This document shows positions 33,440 to 43,210 of a stretch of DNA of 64,000 bases, one piece after another. The first letter of the stretch is position 1; each line of letters starts with the position of its first letter. The DNA is from Planococcus soli. GTDB lineage: Bacteria > Bacillota > Bacilli > Bacillales_A > Planococcaceae. Location of the stretch: positions 1 through 64,000 of the forward strand of contig NZ_WXYN01000012.1 of NCBI RefSeq assembly GCF_016881065.1, written 5' to 3'. The notes beneath the pieces were generated by a model that did no database searches, had not been told where the DNA came from, and saw only the letters and a program-made list of their open reading frames with translations. The position numbers and the translations under genes are program-made.

Positions 33440-33759
33440 GGCTATTCGCTCCGCTCTTGATCATCATGAAATGAGATTTTCGTATTTGTTGTTGCAAAAA
33501 CCACTCTATTTCATCAAGATATTATGTCAGTAGCTTACCACAAAATAATTTGTCTGGGCTGATAAATTTCAGCAAGTCCCGGCAGAAAGATGTTTTTCTA
33601 AACAGAGTGTTGCGGTGGAAAGGACACGCCTTCCAGTAATATCAAACTTCAAGTAGTGATTTACAGATGCTGATTTGGACACACAGAATGTTTACAGTAT
33701 AAACAAATCTGCCATTTTATTGTCCTGCAAATTTAACCGGAATCCGATACAATAAACCA
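33440..33759. other. Non-coding gap upstream of the DMT-Crp-DMT operon
   Basis: No gene is visible. GTTTACAGTATAAAC (33690-33704) is a small dyad, and TACAAT at 33748-33753 is a plausible -10 for the operon that follows. Its -35 is poor. Confidence 0.4.
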
Positions 33760-33778
33760 AAAGGGACATATGTCCTTT
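33760..33778. promoter_or_regulatory. Palindromic candidate operator of the DMT-Crp-DMT operon
   Basis: GGACATATGTCC is a perfect 12-bp palindrome extended by AAAg/tTTT on the sides. It lies just downstream of TACAAT (33748-33753), at or after the expected transcription start. The Crp/Fnr protein encoded in the operon is a plausible ligand (inference); the site does not match the TGTGA or TTGAT consensus of Crp or Fnr. Confidence 0.45.
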
Positions 33779-33830
33779 TTTCTCCCATTTAATTTCTGTA
33801 CATTAAATGAAAGAAAGGCGGGTGGACGGA

Positions 33831-34256
33831 ATGAAAGGCACAATTTTTGCACTGGCAGGCGGTTTCTTTCTGACATTTCAAAGTGTAGCCAATGCAACGA
33901 TCAGCGACAGCATCGGCACCTGGCAGGCAGCGACCATGACACAATTCACAGGTTTTGTACTGGCGCTCTTGATCGTTGTCTTGCTGCGGGATCAAACCTA
34001 CCAAAACTTAACGCAAGTTCCACTGCTGTATGCGTCCGGCGGAATGCTGGCAGCCGTGGTCCTTTACAGCAATATGACCGCCGTACACCGGATGGGCGTT
34101 ACGTTGACCATTGGAATATTCCTGATCGCCCAGCTCATCACCGCCGTGCTGATTGACGGCAAAGGCTGGTTCGATATGACAAAACAAAAAATTGGCCGGA
34201 CTCAGATTGCTGGATTAGCATTGATGATCGCAGGTGTTATTGTATTGAAATGGTAA
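33831..34256 (+). CDS. YdcZ/DUF606-type DMT half transporter 1
   Basis: The 141-residue protein has five membrane segments (GTIFALAGGFFLTFQSVANA; FTGFVLALLIVVLL; LLYASGGMLAAVVLYSNMTA; LTIGIFLIAQLITAVLI; IAGLALMIAGVIVLKW), the length and pattern of DUF606 drug/metabolite transporters. Such short proteins work as dimers, often as pairs encoded together. A second one follows the Crp-like gene. The start at 33831 has AAAGGCGGG upstream. The regulator gene begins 12 nt after the stop codon. Confidence 0.85.
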   Translation: MKGTIFALAGGFFLTFQSVANATISDSIGTWQAATMTQFTGFVLALLIVVLLRDQTYQNLTQVPLLYASGGMLAAVVLYSNMTAVHRMGVTLTIGIFLIAQLITAVLIDGKGWFDMTKQKIGRTQIAGLALMIAGVIVLKW

Positions 34257-34267
34257 GGAGGATGACA

Positions 34268-34933
34268 ATGAATCAGGCCATCAACGATTATCTTCATCGG
34301 TACGAACTGGCAGATTTATTTCCGGAACAGATCCGGCAGTTTATGCAGATCGTAAGTTTATCGGGTGGAGAGCGTTTGCTGTCTCAAGGAGACGATTCCG
34401 AAGCGTTTTACCTGCTGGTTGAAGGAAAACTGAAGATTTCCATGCTGTCTCCGGAAGGAAAACGGCTGATTTTGGCATTTAAAAGCCCATTCGATTTGGT
34501 AGGTGACATCGAATACGTCCAGCACTGTCCGCTCATTAACACGGTGGAAGCCGTTTCCAACACCCGGGTCATCCGGATCCCTTATGAAGTATTGCGAAAA
34601 GAGATGGGAGATAATGCCGCATGGCTCCAGTTTCTCCTGAAAATAATCACGCAGAAATTCGAAATGAAGTCATCTGCCATGAACTTCAACTTGCTTTATC
34701 CGGTAGATGTTCGTTTGGCGAGCTACCTGCTGTCCATGACACCGACGCAGCCGAAGCTTGATGCAACTTCCCTTGTTGATATGGCAGACTTGATCGGCAC
34801 AAGCTACCGGCATTTGAACCGGGTCCTGCTGCAATTCCAAAAAGCCGGCTGGATCACCAAGAAGCGTGGCAAGATCACCATTCTTGACCGAGCCTCCCTG
34901 CTCGCTCAGGCAGGTCAAAATATTTACGAATAG
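34268..34933 (+). CDS. Crp/Fnr-family regulator (YeiL-like)
   Basis: The 221-residue protein has an N-terminal cyclic-nucleotide-like beta-roll (GGERLLSQGDDSEAFYLLVE, GKLKISMLSPEGKRLIL, DLVGDIEYVQ) and a C-terminal winged helix (DMADLIGTSYRHLNRVLLQF, QKAGWITKKRGKITIL). There is no Fnr-type cysteine cluster, and the phosphate cassette of true Crp is not conserved. It resembles YeiL-type regulators. AAGGAGG sets the ATG at 34268. It sits between two DUF606 half transporters and presumably controls them. Confidence 0.9.
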   Translation: MNQAINDYLHRYELADLFPEQIRQFMQIVSLSGGERLLSQGDDSEAFYLLVEGKLKISMLSPEGKRLILAFKSPFDLVGDIEYVQHCPLINTVEAVSNTRVIRIPYEVLRKEMGDNAAWLQFLLKIITQKFEMKSSAMNFNLLYPVDVRLASYLLSMTPTQPKLDATSLVDMADLIGTSYRHLNRVLLQFQKAGWITKKRGKITILDRASLLAQAGQNIYE

Positions 34934-34944
34934 GAGCACACTAT

Positions 34945-35436
34945 ATGGCAATTGGCATCTTACTGGCATTACTCGGCGGTGCGTTTGTCTGCCTGCAAAA
35001 CACATTCAATGCCAACGTCAAAAAACGAGTCAGCGTCTGGTCTACTACAGCACTTGTCCTGCTGCTCGGATTTTTGGCATCTCTTGCTGCAGGACTGGCT
35101 TTTGAAGGGACCGGCCTGTTTAGATTCCAGGCACAGCCCTGGTTCTGGTTCAGCGGCATTCTCGGAGTTGGCGTCGTTGCCTGTGTGACCCAAGGCGTCC
35201 AAATTCTTGGGCCGAGCCGCGCCATTTCCCTCATCATGGTATCGCAAATTTTCTTCGGTCTGATGTGGGATACACTCGGCTGGTTCGGCCTTGAGACAGT
35301 CCCTTTTACTTGGCAATCCTTGCTCGGCGTGCTGTTGATCAGCGGCGGCGTCTTGCTGTTTCAACTGGGTCCGAAACTGGAACAGCCTGAACGGAACCGA
35401 AAATCTGTCGGTGTTCGCAAATCTGTAAAAGGGTAA
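34945..35436 (+). CDS. YdcZ/DUF606-type DMT half transporter 2
   Basis: The 163-residue protein has five membrane segments and starts MAIGILLALLGGAFVCLQNT, the typical DUF606 N-terminus with a conserved Gln-Asn. ILGPSRAISLIMVSQIFFGL and LLGVLLISGGVLLFQLG complete the fold. The basic tail (ERNRKSVGVRKSVKG) should be cytoplasmic. It starts 11 nt after the Crp-like gene and probably forms a heterodimer with the protein at 33831. Confidence 0.85.
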   Translation: MAIGILLALLGGAFVCLQNTFNANVKKRVSVWSTTALVLLLGFLASLAAGLAFEGTGLFRFQAQPWFWFSGILGVGVVACVTQGVQILGPSRAISLIMVSQIFFGLMWDTLGWFGLETVPFTWQSLLGVLLISGGVLLFQLGPKLEQPERNRKSVGVRKSVKG

Positions 35437-35510
35437 ATAAAATAGAACATGCTGATTCTTAAGTTCAACTTAAATGGATTGGTAAAACTAGTTTCATTAG
35501 GGGGATTTGT

Positions 35511-36044
35511 TTGCAGTATTTCATTGGCATTGTGCCGCCAGCAGAGTTTAAAAACAAAATCATAGAATTCCAACAGAAATATAGTTCACGTAAAATTACA
35601 GCTGGAGTCGAACCGCATCTCACTTTAAAAGCGCAAGGTGGGTTGGCCGAGGATAAAGCATGGATTGATCAGGTCAAAATGATATGTGCCAGTTTTTCTT
35701 CTTTCAAATTGATCATCAGCGATCCACAACTTTTCGGAGATGATATTTTATATTTAAGCGCACACTCGCCTGAACTCTTCAATCTTCACAACAAAATAGT
35801 TCAAGTGATCTCTCCAACTCAAGAAACAATAAAAAAATACTTCGAGGCGGAAGATTTTACCCCCCATATAACTTTAGGTAAAACTGTTTACGGAACATCC
35901 CAAAAAGAATTGATCGATATGAAAATCCAAGCTGAAAAAGAGTTGGGCCCATATCCTTCTTTTGAAGTAACATTTATTAGAATTTACGAAGAAAGCGAAT
36001 TTGGAAACTACACAACATATTTAGATATCGAGTTGAAACACTGA
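35511..36044 (+). CDS. 2H phosphoesterase / 2'-5' RNA ligase-like protein
   Basis: The 177-residue protein has the two H-x-T motifs of the 2H superfamily: PHLTLKAQ near residue 36 and PHITLGKT near residue 120. The N-terminus QYFIGIVPPAEFKNKII is typical of LigT/YjcG-type proteins. Substrates in the family are 2'-5' or cyclic phosphodiesters. It starts with TTG at 35511 after AGGGGG. Codon use looks more AT-rich than its neighbours. It ends near a convergent terminator. Confidence 0.85.
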   Translation: MQYFIGIVPPAEFKNKIIEFQQKYSSRKITAGVEPHLTLKAQGGLAEDKAWIDQVKMICASFSSFKLIISDPQLFGDDILYLSAHSPELFNLHNKIVQVISPTQETIKKYFEAEDFTPHITLGKTVYGTSQKELIDMKIQAEKELGPYPSFEVTFIRIYEESEFGNYTTYLDIELKH

Positions 36045-36114
36045 CATCAAAAGGTTCGACAGATGAATCGTGAAGCATTTTTTCAAATTCACTTTTCTCC
36101 TGACAAACCAGAAA

Positions 36115-36149
36115 GGAAGAGCCAGCGCAATCGCTGGCTCTTCCTTTTC
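36115..36149. terminator. Convergent bidirectional terminator
   Basis: GGAAGAGCCAGCG and CGCTGGCTCTTCC form a perfect 13-bp stem with a CAAT loop and TTTT after it, between the 2H phosphoesterase and fbp genes. Confidence 0.9.
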
Positions 36150-36152
36150 CTG

Positions 36153-38105
36153 TTACATTTTAAATGAGGTTCTCTGCATATATCGGTATTCTCTTAAACT
36201 GTTCAAATTGTGAATCTCCTGCAATAACCCTTCACCAATATTTGTTTCCCGCACTTTTTTGCGTTCCAGTTCTTCGTCAACAAGCCGCTTGATGGACAAT
36301 ACATCCGTTCCATTTTGCAGCACTTCTTCTTTTGAGTTAAACAGCTGATGGGCGACCAGCTGCATGCCGTATGAATTGTACAGCAAGGTATAACCGGCGA
36401 TTCCTGTAGTTGACTGATAGGCTTTTGAGAAGCCGCCGTCGATGACCAGCATTTTGCCATTCGCTTTGATCGGGTTTTCCCCGTCCCGCTCTTTGACAGG
36501 CGTATGGCCGTTAATAATGCGTCCATGATCTGGGTTTAATTCAAATTCCTCCAATATTTTGCGGCACATTTCTTCGTCTTCACGCAAATAATAATAGGGA
36601 TTTTTACGTTCCTTGTGGGTCTCTTTGTCCTTGATAAAGTAACGCTCAAAAGTCGTCATTTCCCGCTTCCCGAAAAGGGATGAATATTCTCCGGTCCACA
36701 AGTACCATACCATATCGGTCGCGAAATCATCGGTTTCTTCCGGATGAGCGAAGGAATAGCGCAAATAATGTTCGAAAAGATCCAGCAGTTCCCTGCCGGC
36801 ATAGCTTTTTCCTTCGATCTCCATTTTTTCCATATTGCCTTCTTCATCAAGCGGAATGCAGCCATGAATCAGCAAATTGCCGTTGTATTTTAAATAAAGG
36901 CTGCCTTTTTTCATAAGGAAGTTCATATGCCGCGTCATTTTTTCTGAATGCTGCATAGAAAACAGCAGCTTATCCATCACCAGCTTTTCTTCATCCAATA
37001 ATTCATCCGGCTGCTCGGGATTGATCGTCGCAAAACACGTATTTTCCAACGGGTAGGTTTTGCCGTGGATCGTCGCTTCCTTTTTCTCGTAATCGACTTT
37101 TTCCAACAACAAGCGGTCTTCCATCGCAAAGCACGGACGCCTCTTGATGATCGGGCTTTCCAGCTTGAACTGAATGACGGAAATCGCCTGATGGATTTTG
37201 GTGATTTGCAGCTGTTCCTGCTCAGTCAGTTTTTCATCTGAAATCCGTTTTGGATGGAATGCCGGATTGTCGTCGTAATACTTCTCCGCAAGATTCAGCA
37301 ATGGTCTCAAGTTGATGCCATATACATCTTCGATAATATCCAGATTATTGTAGCGTGCGCAGATACGGAGAATGTTCGCCAGGCACACTTTCGATCCGGC
37401 ATAAGCACCGATCCACAGAACGTCATGATTTCCCCATTGAATGTCCACGGAGTGGTAATCGATGAGTGTATCCACAATCTTGTGCGGATCCGGACCCCGG
37501 TCGTAAATGTCGCCAACTACATGCAAATGGTCCACCGTTAAGCGCTGCGTCGTATAGGCAAGCCCAACAATCAGTTTATCCGCTTGGCCCAAAGCGATGA
37601 TTTGTTCGACCATTTTGGCGTAATAGTCTTTTTTGTTTTTAAACTCATCAGTCTTGTACAGCAGCTCTTCAATGATGTAAACAAACTGCTTGGGCAGCGC
37701 TTTGCGCAGTTTTGAGCGGGTGTATTTGGAAGCTGCATAGGAAATAAGCTTCAGCATCCGCTCAATCACTTCTATGTACCATGCCTGCAATTCCTTTTTG
37801 CTGGTGTAATTGCTTTTGATCAGTTGCAGTTTTTCTTCCGGATAATAAACCAGTGTCGCAAATTCATTCAGCTCTTTTTCGCTCAGTTCATTCTTGAACA
37901 AGTCTCTTATTTTCACCTTCACATTGCCGGAACCGTTTCGCAGAACGTGCTGAAAAGCCTGGAACTCCCCATGTAAATCGCTTACAAAATGTTCCGTTCC
38001 TTTGGGCAGATCCAGGATGGCTTCAAGATTGATAATTTCAGTTGCGACTTTTTCTTCACTGTCGTATTTTTGCGCTAACAAATCCAAGTATTTTAAGTTC
38101 AACAT
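36153..38105 (-). CDS. fbp: Class III fructose-1,6-bisphosphatase
   Basis: The 650-residue protein has the size and motifs of the Firmicutes-type FBPase. The metallophosphatase core is visible: [37 protein letters not shown] and [15 protein letters not shown], with [11 protein letters not shown] near the end. It dephosphorylates fructose 1,6-bisphosphate in gluconeogenesis. GGGGG eight bases before the ATG at 38105 decides the start against the longer frame. It is monocistronic. Confidence 0.95.
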   Translation of the reverse strand: MLNLKYLDLLAQKYDSEEKVATEIINLEAILDLPKGTEHFVSDLHGEFQAFQHVLRNGSGNVKVKIRDLFKNELSEKELNEFATLVYYPEEKLQLIKSNYTSKKELQAWYIEVIERMLKLISYAASKYTRSKLRKALPKQFVYIIEELLYKTDEFKNKKDYYAKMVEQIIALGQADKLIVGLAYTTQRLTVDHLHVVGDIYDRGPDPHKIVDTLIDYHSVDIQWGNHDVLWIGAYAGSKVCLANILRICARYNNLDIIEDVYGINLRPLLNLAEKYYDDNPAFHPKRISDEKLTEQEQLQITKIHQAISVIQFKLESPIIKRRPCFAMEDRLLLEKVDYEKKEATIHGKTYPLENTCFATINPEQPDELLDEEKLVMDKLLFSMQHSEKMTRHMNFLMKKGSLYLKYNGNLLIHGCIPLDEEGNMEKMEIEGKSYAGRELLDLFEHYLRYSFAHPEETDDFATDMVWYLWTGEYSSLFGKREMTTFERYFIKDKETHKERKNPYYYLREDEEMCRKILEEFELNPDHGRIINGHTPVKERDGENPIKANGKMLVIDGGFSKAYQSTTGIAGYTLLYNSYGMQLVAHQLFNSKEEVLQNGTDVLSIKRLVDEELERKKVRETNIGEGLLQEIHNLNSLREYRYMQRTSFKM

Positions 38106-38420
38106 CACGTAATCCCCCTTCGTGTCTCGTTCCCATTCTTCCATCGGAACAACAGAAACGGATAGTTTAAGAATTCTAATTAAGGATCAACAGCTGGCTA
38201 AACTCATTGTACAGATGTCTTTAGACATTTCATAAAATGGTTTTATTTGGATAGAAAAAATCGTATTATTAATTACATAGGTCGCCTTAACCAAATCGTA
38301 AAAAAGAAGTATCTCTTATGACTCAGTTTACAGCAGAAACGCGGTAAGCTCTAGTGCAAAAAAACAGGACGGTGAAAAAAGAAAGCATTCCATCCATCTA
38401 GAGAAAACGAGGTAGTTGCC
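38106..38420. other. Gap with no recognised feature
   Basis: This 315-nt divergent gap between fbp and a hypothetical gene should hold both promoters. I see AT-rich sequence but no convincing hairpin, operator or small gene. Confidence 0.4.
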
Positions 38421-38849
38421 ATGATTAAATTTTGGGTGATCCAAAGTATTGATTCATTTCCCAGATGGGAAGAAATTTTGGCGGTCGCACTAAGCCTGGC
38501 TAATGAATTTAGTGTTGTGTTCCCAAACGGAGATCCTGATCCAGAAAATCCTTTAGTGAACGGCAAACCTGAATTTGAGTCTTTGCCGGATTTAAAAGTG
38601 GGGCGCTGGCCAGATATGGAGAACAGCTCGATTTATTTTGGAAGTCTTGACGATGCCATACGCAAGTTGATGATGGAGTTTAACCGCCAAAATCCGGAAC
38701 AAGACTTCAGCTACCTTTGGCATTACACACTGTACCGAAACGGAATTGAATTGCTGAATGTCCAAGATTTTACTGTTTGTCTGATGGATCTGGATACCGA
38801 ATTGACCGACAGTCTTGAGAAACTGCAGATAGACTGGCGGGATGATTAG
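38421..38849 (+). CDS. Hypothetical acidic protein
   Basis: The 142-residue protein is acidic and soluble, starting MIKFWVIQSIDSFPRWEEIL, with a Pro/Asp/Asn-rich section (PNGDPDPENPLVNGKPEFES) and a helical C-terminal half. No known domain is recognised. GAGGTAG precedes the ATG, and base composition resembles the surrounding genes, so it is probably real. It is convergent with pepF. Confidence 0.65.
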   Translation: MIKFWVIQSIDSFPRWEEILAVALSLANEFSVVFPNGDPDPENPLVNGKPEFESLPDLKVGRWPDMENSSIYFGSLDDAIRKLMMEFNRQNPEQDFSYLWHYTLYRNGIELLNVQDFTVCLMDLDTELTDSLEKLQIDWRDD

Positions 38850-38875
38850 GAGTTTTTCTGTTAGAACAAAATTTA

Positions 38876-40678
38876 TTAGAATTTGATGCCATGCAGATCG
38901 GTCAGTTCCAAATACATCTCAATCGCTTTTTTCAACGATTGCTGGGCAGTATCCCAAAATTCCTGGTTTGTAAGATCAACCCCTAAAAAGGATTCTGCCA
39001 GTTGTTCGATGGTCATTTTACCTGAATGGCGCAAGAGCCCATCATACTGCTTGGAAAAGTCAGTTTCTTCCCTTTGAGCAAGAGCGTAAATACCGTTGCT
39101 GAACAAGTAGCCTATAGTGTACGGAATGTTGTAGAAGGATTTTTCCGCATCATAAAAATGGCTGATGTACATCCATTGATAAGCAGCCAGCTCCTCAATT
39201 GAATCTTCATAAAAAACATTTTCAGTTTCAATGAGCAGACCGGAGATTTCTTCCGCGGAAAGCAATCCTTCCCTCCGTTTTTCGTAAAACCGCTGCTCAA
39301 ACCGGAACATATTGGGCACCGTGACAAGGTATTTAAGGCCCTCAATGATTTTAATTTCAAGCAATGCTAATTTTTCCTCATCGCTATCCGCTTGGCTGAT
39401 GACAGCATCCAGCATGAGGTTTTCCATGAATGTGGAAGCCGTTTCCGCTAAGCTTGTGCCTTTTTGCTGAGCCAGGGCCTGCTCCTCATGGAGGATGAAA
39501 TTATGATAGGCATGGCCCAGTTCATGGGCCAGTGTAACAATGTCCTGGTAAGTTTCACGGTAAGTCAGGAAAATACGGCTTTCCTTGGAAAGCGGCATCG
39601 ATGCACAAAACCCGCCTTCCGCCTTATTTGGCCGGTTTTCTGTTTCAATCCAGCCTTCTTTAAATGCCTTTTCGGCAAAGTTCCCCAGCTTTTCACTGAA
39701 CTGATGGAACTGTCTGCAGGTCAGACTTTTGGCGTCAGCGTAAACTATTTTATCAGCTGCAGCAAAACTTGGAGATTCTACGTCAAACCAACTGGTTTTT
39801 TTATGCTGGTCCACTTTAATTTTTCGTTGGAAATAAGCCTGGTACAGACTCTTGTTGGCATCAATGGAAGCCATCATCGACTCAATGGTTCCCTCCTGAA
39901 TACGGTTGTGATCCAGCGTTTCTTTCAGGTCATTGTCCCAGCCCCGCTGCTTGTATACATCCAGCCGAAATCCTGCAATCCGGTTCCAAATAGCTGCGAA
40001 TGCATCAGCTTCTGCAGAACAAACCTTTTCTATAGCCGCCGCCGCAGCCTGGCGATCTTTCTGTGCAGCAGAGTAAACCGCTCTGTGCAGCCCTTCCCCA
40101 ATTGACACTTTCTTCTTCTCTCCATCGATTTCCAAAGAAATTTTCAATTTAGTCAGCATCAATTCGTGCTGCTGCTCCCACCCCATAATTCCGTTGACAG
40201 ACAAAGCATTAATTATTTTTTCCAGTTCAACCGGCAGAAGATTTTTGCTTGCTGCTCTTCGCTCCTCCAAATAAAAAGACAGAGGCCGCAAGTCTTCACT
40301 GCAAATCCATTTATTCCAAACTTCCTGCGGGATTCCGCCAAGAATTCGGTCCAGCTCACTTTGTGCAGAAGTTAGCTTCGCTTTCACGACGGCACTTTTT
40401 TCCATCAATGCAGCTCCTGCCGAATCCGTAACATCCTCGGCGTATACGCAGATTGAATAATCATCGACTTCCTCCCAGCCGCTTAATGCAAATTGGAATT
40501 GCGGCAAGATTTCTAATAATAGCGGCAGTTCAGCACGCGCTTGATAAGCTTGGAGATTGCTTTCCAGCTTTTCAAGCGTCTCGGTTAACTCTTCGTACAA
40601 ACTCATCAACTTACTTGATTGACCTTTTCCCTCGTATAAAGAATCCAAGTTCCAGATTTGCATAGTTGTCTGTTCCAA
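38876..40678 (-). CDS. pepF: M3-family oligoendopeptidase F
   Basis: The protein of about 600 residues has the zinc-metalloprotease motif VTLAHELGHAYHNF (HELGH), with the downstream glutamate in SLAETASTFMENLM. The C-terminal YLFSNGIYALAQREE is typical of PepF-type peptidases. It hydrolyses short cytoplasmic peptides. The start is ambiguous: a TTG at 40678 has AAAGGGG upstream and is preferred; the ATG at 40663 or 40705 is possible. Confidence 0.92.
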   Translation of the reverse strand: MEQTTMQIWNLDSLYEGKGQSSKLMSLYEELTETLEKLESNLQAYQARAELPLLLEILPQFQFALSGWEEVDDYSICVYAEDVTDSAGAALMEKSAVVKAKLTSAQSELDRILGGIPQEVWNKWICSEDLRPLSFYLEERRAASKNLLPVELEKIINALSVNGIMGWEQQHELMLTKLKISLEIDGEKKKVSIGEGLHRAVYSAAQKDRQAAAAAIEKVCSAEADAFAAIWNRIAGFRLDVYKQRGWDNDLKETLDHNRIQEGTIESMMASIDANKSLYQAYFQRKIKVDQHKKTSWFDVESPSFAAADKIVYADAKSLTCRQFHQFSEKLGNFAEKAFKEGWIETENRPNKAEGGFCASMPLSKESRIFLTYRETYQDIVTLAHELGHAYHNFILHEEQALAQQKGTSLAETASTFMENLMLDAVISQADSDEEKLALLEIKIIEGLKYLVTVPNMFRFEQRFYEKRREGLLSAEEISGLLIETENVFYEDSIEELAAYQWMYISHFYDAEKSFYNIPYTIGYLFSNGIYALAQREETDFSKQYDGLLRHSGKMTIEQLAESFLGVDLTNQEFWDTAQQSLKKAIEMYLELTDLHGIKF

Positions 40679-40785
40679 TCCACTACCCCTTTTTGTTTGC
40701 GTCATTTTCTTGTTTTGAACTTACTCACCTTCTTTACCTTTATTCTGCATTTATCTGGAAATTCCTTGTGAAAATAAAAAAGAAC

Positions 40786-40818
40786 CGAGAAGAAATAAAC
40801 GGGCTTCTCTGTTCCTTA
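40786..40818 (-). terminator. Terminator of tag
   Basis: On the minus strand AAGGAACAGAGAAG and CTTCTCGGTTCTT form a stem with one mismatch, followed by TTTTATTTT. Confidence 0.8.
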
Positions 40819-40839
40819 TTTTTTGAGCACTGGAATGCC

Positions 40840-41403
40840 TCAATCTTTTGGCGTTCGGTAAACACAGCTTTCGATATGATCATTGACCATCCCGATAGCC
40901 TGCATGAACGAGTACGTAGTGACAGGGCCTACAAATTTAAAGCCACGCTTTTTCAAATCTTTGCTCAGTTGGACTGACAACGGAGACTGGGCTGGAATTT
41001 CTGCGTCGGTCTTCCAATTGTTGAGGATCGGCTTGCCGTCTGTATAACTCCATAGAAACGCTGCAAAACTGTCCCACTCTTTTAAAATATTCAGTACAGC
41101 TTGAGCATTGGTACGGACTGATTGAATCTTAGCGCCATGCTTGATGACCGTGTAATTTTCTTTAACCGCTGCCAGATCCTCATCTGTCAGTTCTGCGCAT
41201 TGCGAGATATCAAAGTGATTGAAAGCCTCCAAGTAAGCTTCGCGTTTGGATAGTACAATATTCCACGACAAACCAGCCTGTGCGCCTTCAAGGGTCAGCA
41301 ATTCAAAAATATAGCGATCATCCCAGCTGGGGCGGCACCATTCCTCGTCATGATAGTTTTGCATAAGCAAGTTGCTTTCTGCCCATGAACATCGTTTTTC
41401 CAT
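40840..41403 (-). CDS. tag: DNA-3-methyladenine glycosylase I
   Basis: The 187-residue protein carries the Tag zinc-snap residues: Cys in MEKRCSWAE, His in NYHDEEW, and His/Cys in NDHIESCVY. The substrate pocket region FELLTLEGAQAGLSWNIVLS and GFKFVGPVTTYSFMQAIGMV are diagnostic. It excises 3-methyladenine from alkylated DNA. GGTGGAG before the ATG at 41403 sets the start. It is followed by its own terminator and lies downstream of the ilvA terminator. Confidence 0.95.
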   Translation of the reverse strand: MEKRCSWAESNLLMQNYHDEEWCRPSWDDRYIFELLTLEGAQAGLSWNIVLSKREAYLEAFNHFDISQCAELTDEDLAAVKENYTVIKHGAKIQSVRTNAQAVLNILKEWDSFAAFLWSYTDGKPILNNWKTDAEIPAQSPLSVQLSKDLKKRGFKFVGPVTTYSFMQAIGMVNDHIESCVYRTPKD

Positions 41404-41487
41404 TTGCTCCACCTCGATCCTCTAGATGATTCCACTATACCATTAGATATGTCTCTATAGGTGATGATTCCCAGTTGGCTGTCATGC

Positions 41488-41535
41488 AAAAAGGCGTTCC
41501 CCGTTGTGCTGAAGCACACGAAGAACACCCTTTTT
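41488..41535 (-). terminator. Terminator of ilvA
   Basis: On the minus strand AAAAAGG-TGTTC...GTGTGCT pairs with AGCACA...GAAC-CCTTTTT, giving a long interrupted stem with a U tract. Confidence 0.75.
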
Positions 41536-41573
41536 ATCTCGGCCAGGCAAAACTGGCCAAACCTGTAGATTCT

Positions 41574-42863
41574 TTAAATCAATAAATTAAACAATAGGGA
41601 ATCGTTGTTGATGTCTTTGTATGGAAATCCGTTTTCTGCCATGCGTTTGACGAGCGGTTCATAGTCTTCCCGGCACTTCAGTTCAATGCCGACCAGAACC
41701 GGCCCTTCTTCGCGGTTTGTCCGTTTCGTGTATTCAAAATGGGTAATGTCATCGGTTTCGCCCAGCACCTGCTCCATGAATTTGCGGAGTGCACCTGCAC
41801 GCTGCGGGAACGTAACGATGAAATAATGCTTGAGCCCTTCGTAGATCAGGGATTTTTCCTTGATTTCCTGCATCCGCTCAATATCGTTGTTACCACCGCT
41901 GATGACACATACCACGTTTTTGCCTTTGATATCATCCTTATAGAAATCAAGTGCAGCAACGGATAATGCGCCAGCCGGTTCCGCGACAATGGCGTTTTCG
42001 TTATACAGCTGCAAGATTGTTGTGCAGACCTTGCCTTCCGGTACCAGTGCAATGTCATCCAATACATCTGAACATATAGCCATCGACAGATCGCCTACTT
42101 GCTTGACTGCAGCACCGTCAACAAATGTATCGATTGTATCAAGACGCGTCACCTGGCCATTGGCGAGTGAGGTTTTCATGCCGGCAGCACCTGCTGGTTC
42201 GACGCCGATCAGTTTTGTCGATGGGCTGATGCCTTTTAAGTATGAGCCGACGCCCGATGCCAAACCGCCTCCGCCAATTGCACAAAACAGGAAATCGACC
42301 GGTTCTTGCATATCATTCAAAATCTCTACTGCAACCGTTCCTTGCCCCGCTATGATTCGGCTGTCATTGAACGGATGAACAAAAACTTTTTCTTCTGCCG
42401 TGCAATATTCCATTGCCGAAGCGAAAGAGTCGTCAAAGGTATCTCCTGTCAAAACCACCGACACTTTGTCTCCGCCAAAGCGTTTGACTTGCGACACTTT
42501 TTGGCGCGGCGTTGTCAGCGGCATAAAGATTTTCCCTTCAATGCCAAGGGCGAAGCATGAGTAGGCGACGCCTTGTGCGTGGTTGCCGGCACTGGCGCAG
42601 ACAATTCCTCTGGCGCGTTCAGAAGCACTCAGGCTGCGGACAAAATTATATGCGCCTCGCAATTTAAATGAACGGACGACCTGCTGATCTTCCCGCTTCA
42701 AGTAAACATTGCAGCCGTATCGTGCGGACAGCAGCTCGTTTTTTTGCAATGGCGTCTTGATGACGACATCCTTGAGCGCCTGGTTGGCAACCATAATTTC
42801 TTCCACCGATACTTTTGAAAATGCGACTTCCCTGTCAAGCTCTGTGATGTTGGTTTTAGTCAT
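41574..42863 (-). CDS. ilvA: Threonine ammonia-lyase (biosynthetic threonine deaminase)
   Basis: The protein of about 429 residues has a PLP fold with the Schiff-base lysine in VRSFKLRGAYNF, the phosphate-cradle GGGGLASG, and SAGNHAQGVA. A single C-terminal ACT-like regulatory domain follows (HYFIVTFPQRAGALRKFMEQ), the short form found in Bacillales. It converts threonine to 2-oxobutanoate, the first isoleucine step, and is presumably inhibited by isoleucine. The ATG at 42863 follows GAGGGTG. Confidence 0.95.
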   Translation of the reverse strand: MTKTNITELDREVAFSKVSVEEIMVANQALKDVVIKTPLQKNELLSARYGCNVYLKREDQQVVRSFKLRGAYNFVRSLSASERARGIVCASAGNHAQGVAYSCFALGIEGKIFMPLTTPRQKVSQVKRFGGDKVSVVLTGDTFDDSFASAMEYCTAEEKVFVHPFNDSRIIAGQGTVAVEILNDMQEPVDFLFCAIGGGGLASGVGSYLKGISPSTKLIGVEPAGAAGMKTSLANGQVTRLDTIDTFVDGAAVKQVGDLSMAICSDVLDDIALVPEGKVCTTILQLYNENAIVAEPAGALSVAALDFYKDDIKGKNVVCVISGGNNDIERMQEIKEKSLIYEGLKHYFIVTFPQRAGALRKFMEQVLGETDDITHFEYTKRTNREEGPVLVGIELKCREDYEPLVKRMAENGFPYKDINNDSLLFNLLI

Positions 42864-43162
42864 AGATGTCACCCTCTTATTTTTATTTATCTCACTACTC
42901 TAACACATCAACGCGCTGAATTGGCGACAAAATTGCGACAACTCCATGAAAAGTTTTCGACTTACTTGATTTTAAGAATCCCCATGGTCTAGAACATGCC
43001 TGCCGACTTGGCCGTATAGGCACTGATCTTAGATAAATGCTTTTAACAGCTAGAAAAATTATTCCGGATAGATTATTCATTTGAATAAAAAATGACCGGA
43101 ACTATAGATAATGCATATGAATATATTTAGACGACATTATTCATTCGTGGTATTTTGGATGC
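42864..43162. other. Gap upstream of ilvA with no recognised regulator
   Basis: The 300-nt gap before parC's terminator must contain the ilvA promoter. I looked for a T-box or CodY-like box and saw no T-box motif. TTCATTTGAATAAAAAATGA (from 43076) shows weak dyad symmetry only. Confidence 0.4.
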
Positions 43163-43204
43163 AAAAAATTAAGACCCCAACTCTTATTCAAGAGTTGGGG
43201 TCTT
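43163..43204 (-). terminator. Terminator of the parE-parC operon
   Basis: AAGACCCCAACTCTT and its exact complement form a 15-bp stem with a short loop. On the minus strand AATTTTTTGC follows. Confidence 0.92.
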
Positions 43205-43210
43205 ATGCAT

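Noticed and set aside
42864-43162. T-box or other riboswitch upstream of ilvA
   Set aside because: No T-box antiterminator motif, specifier loop or known aptamer core could be found.
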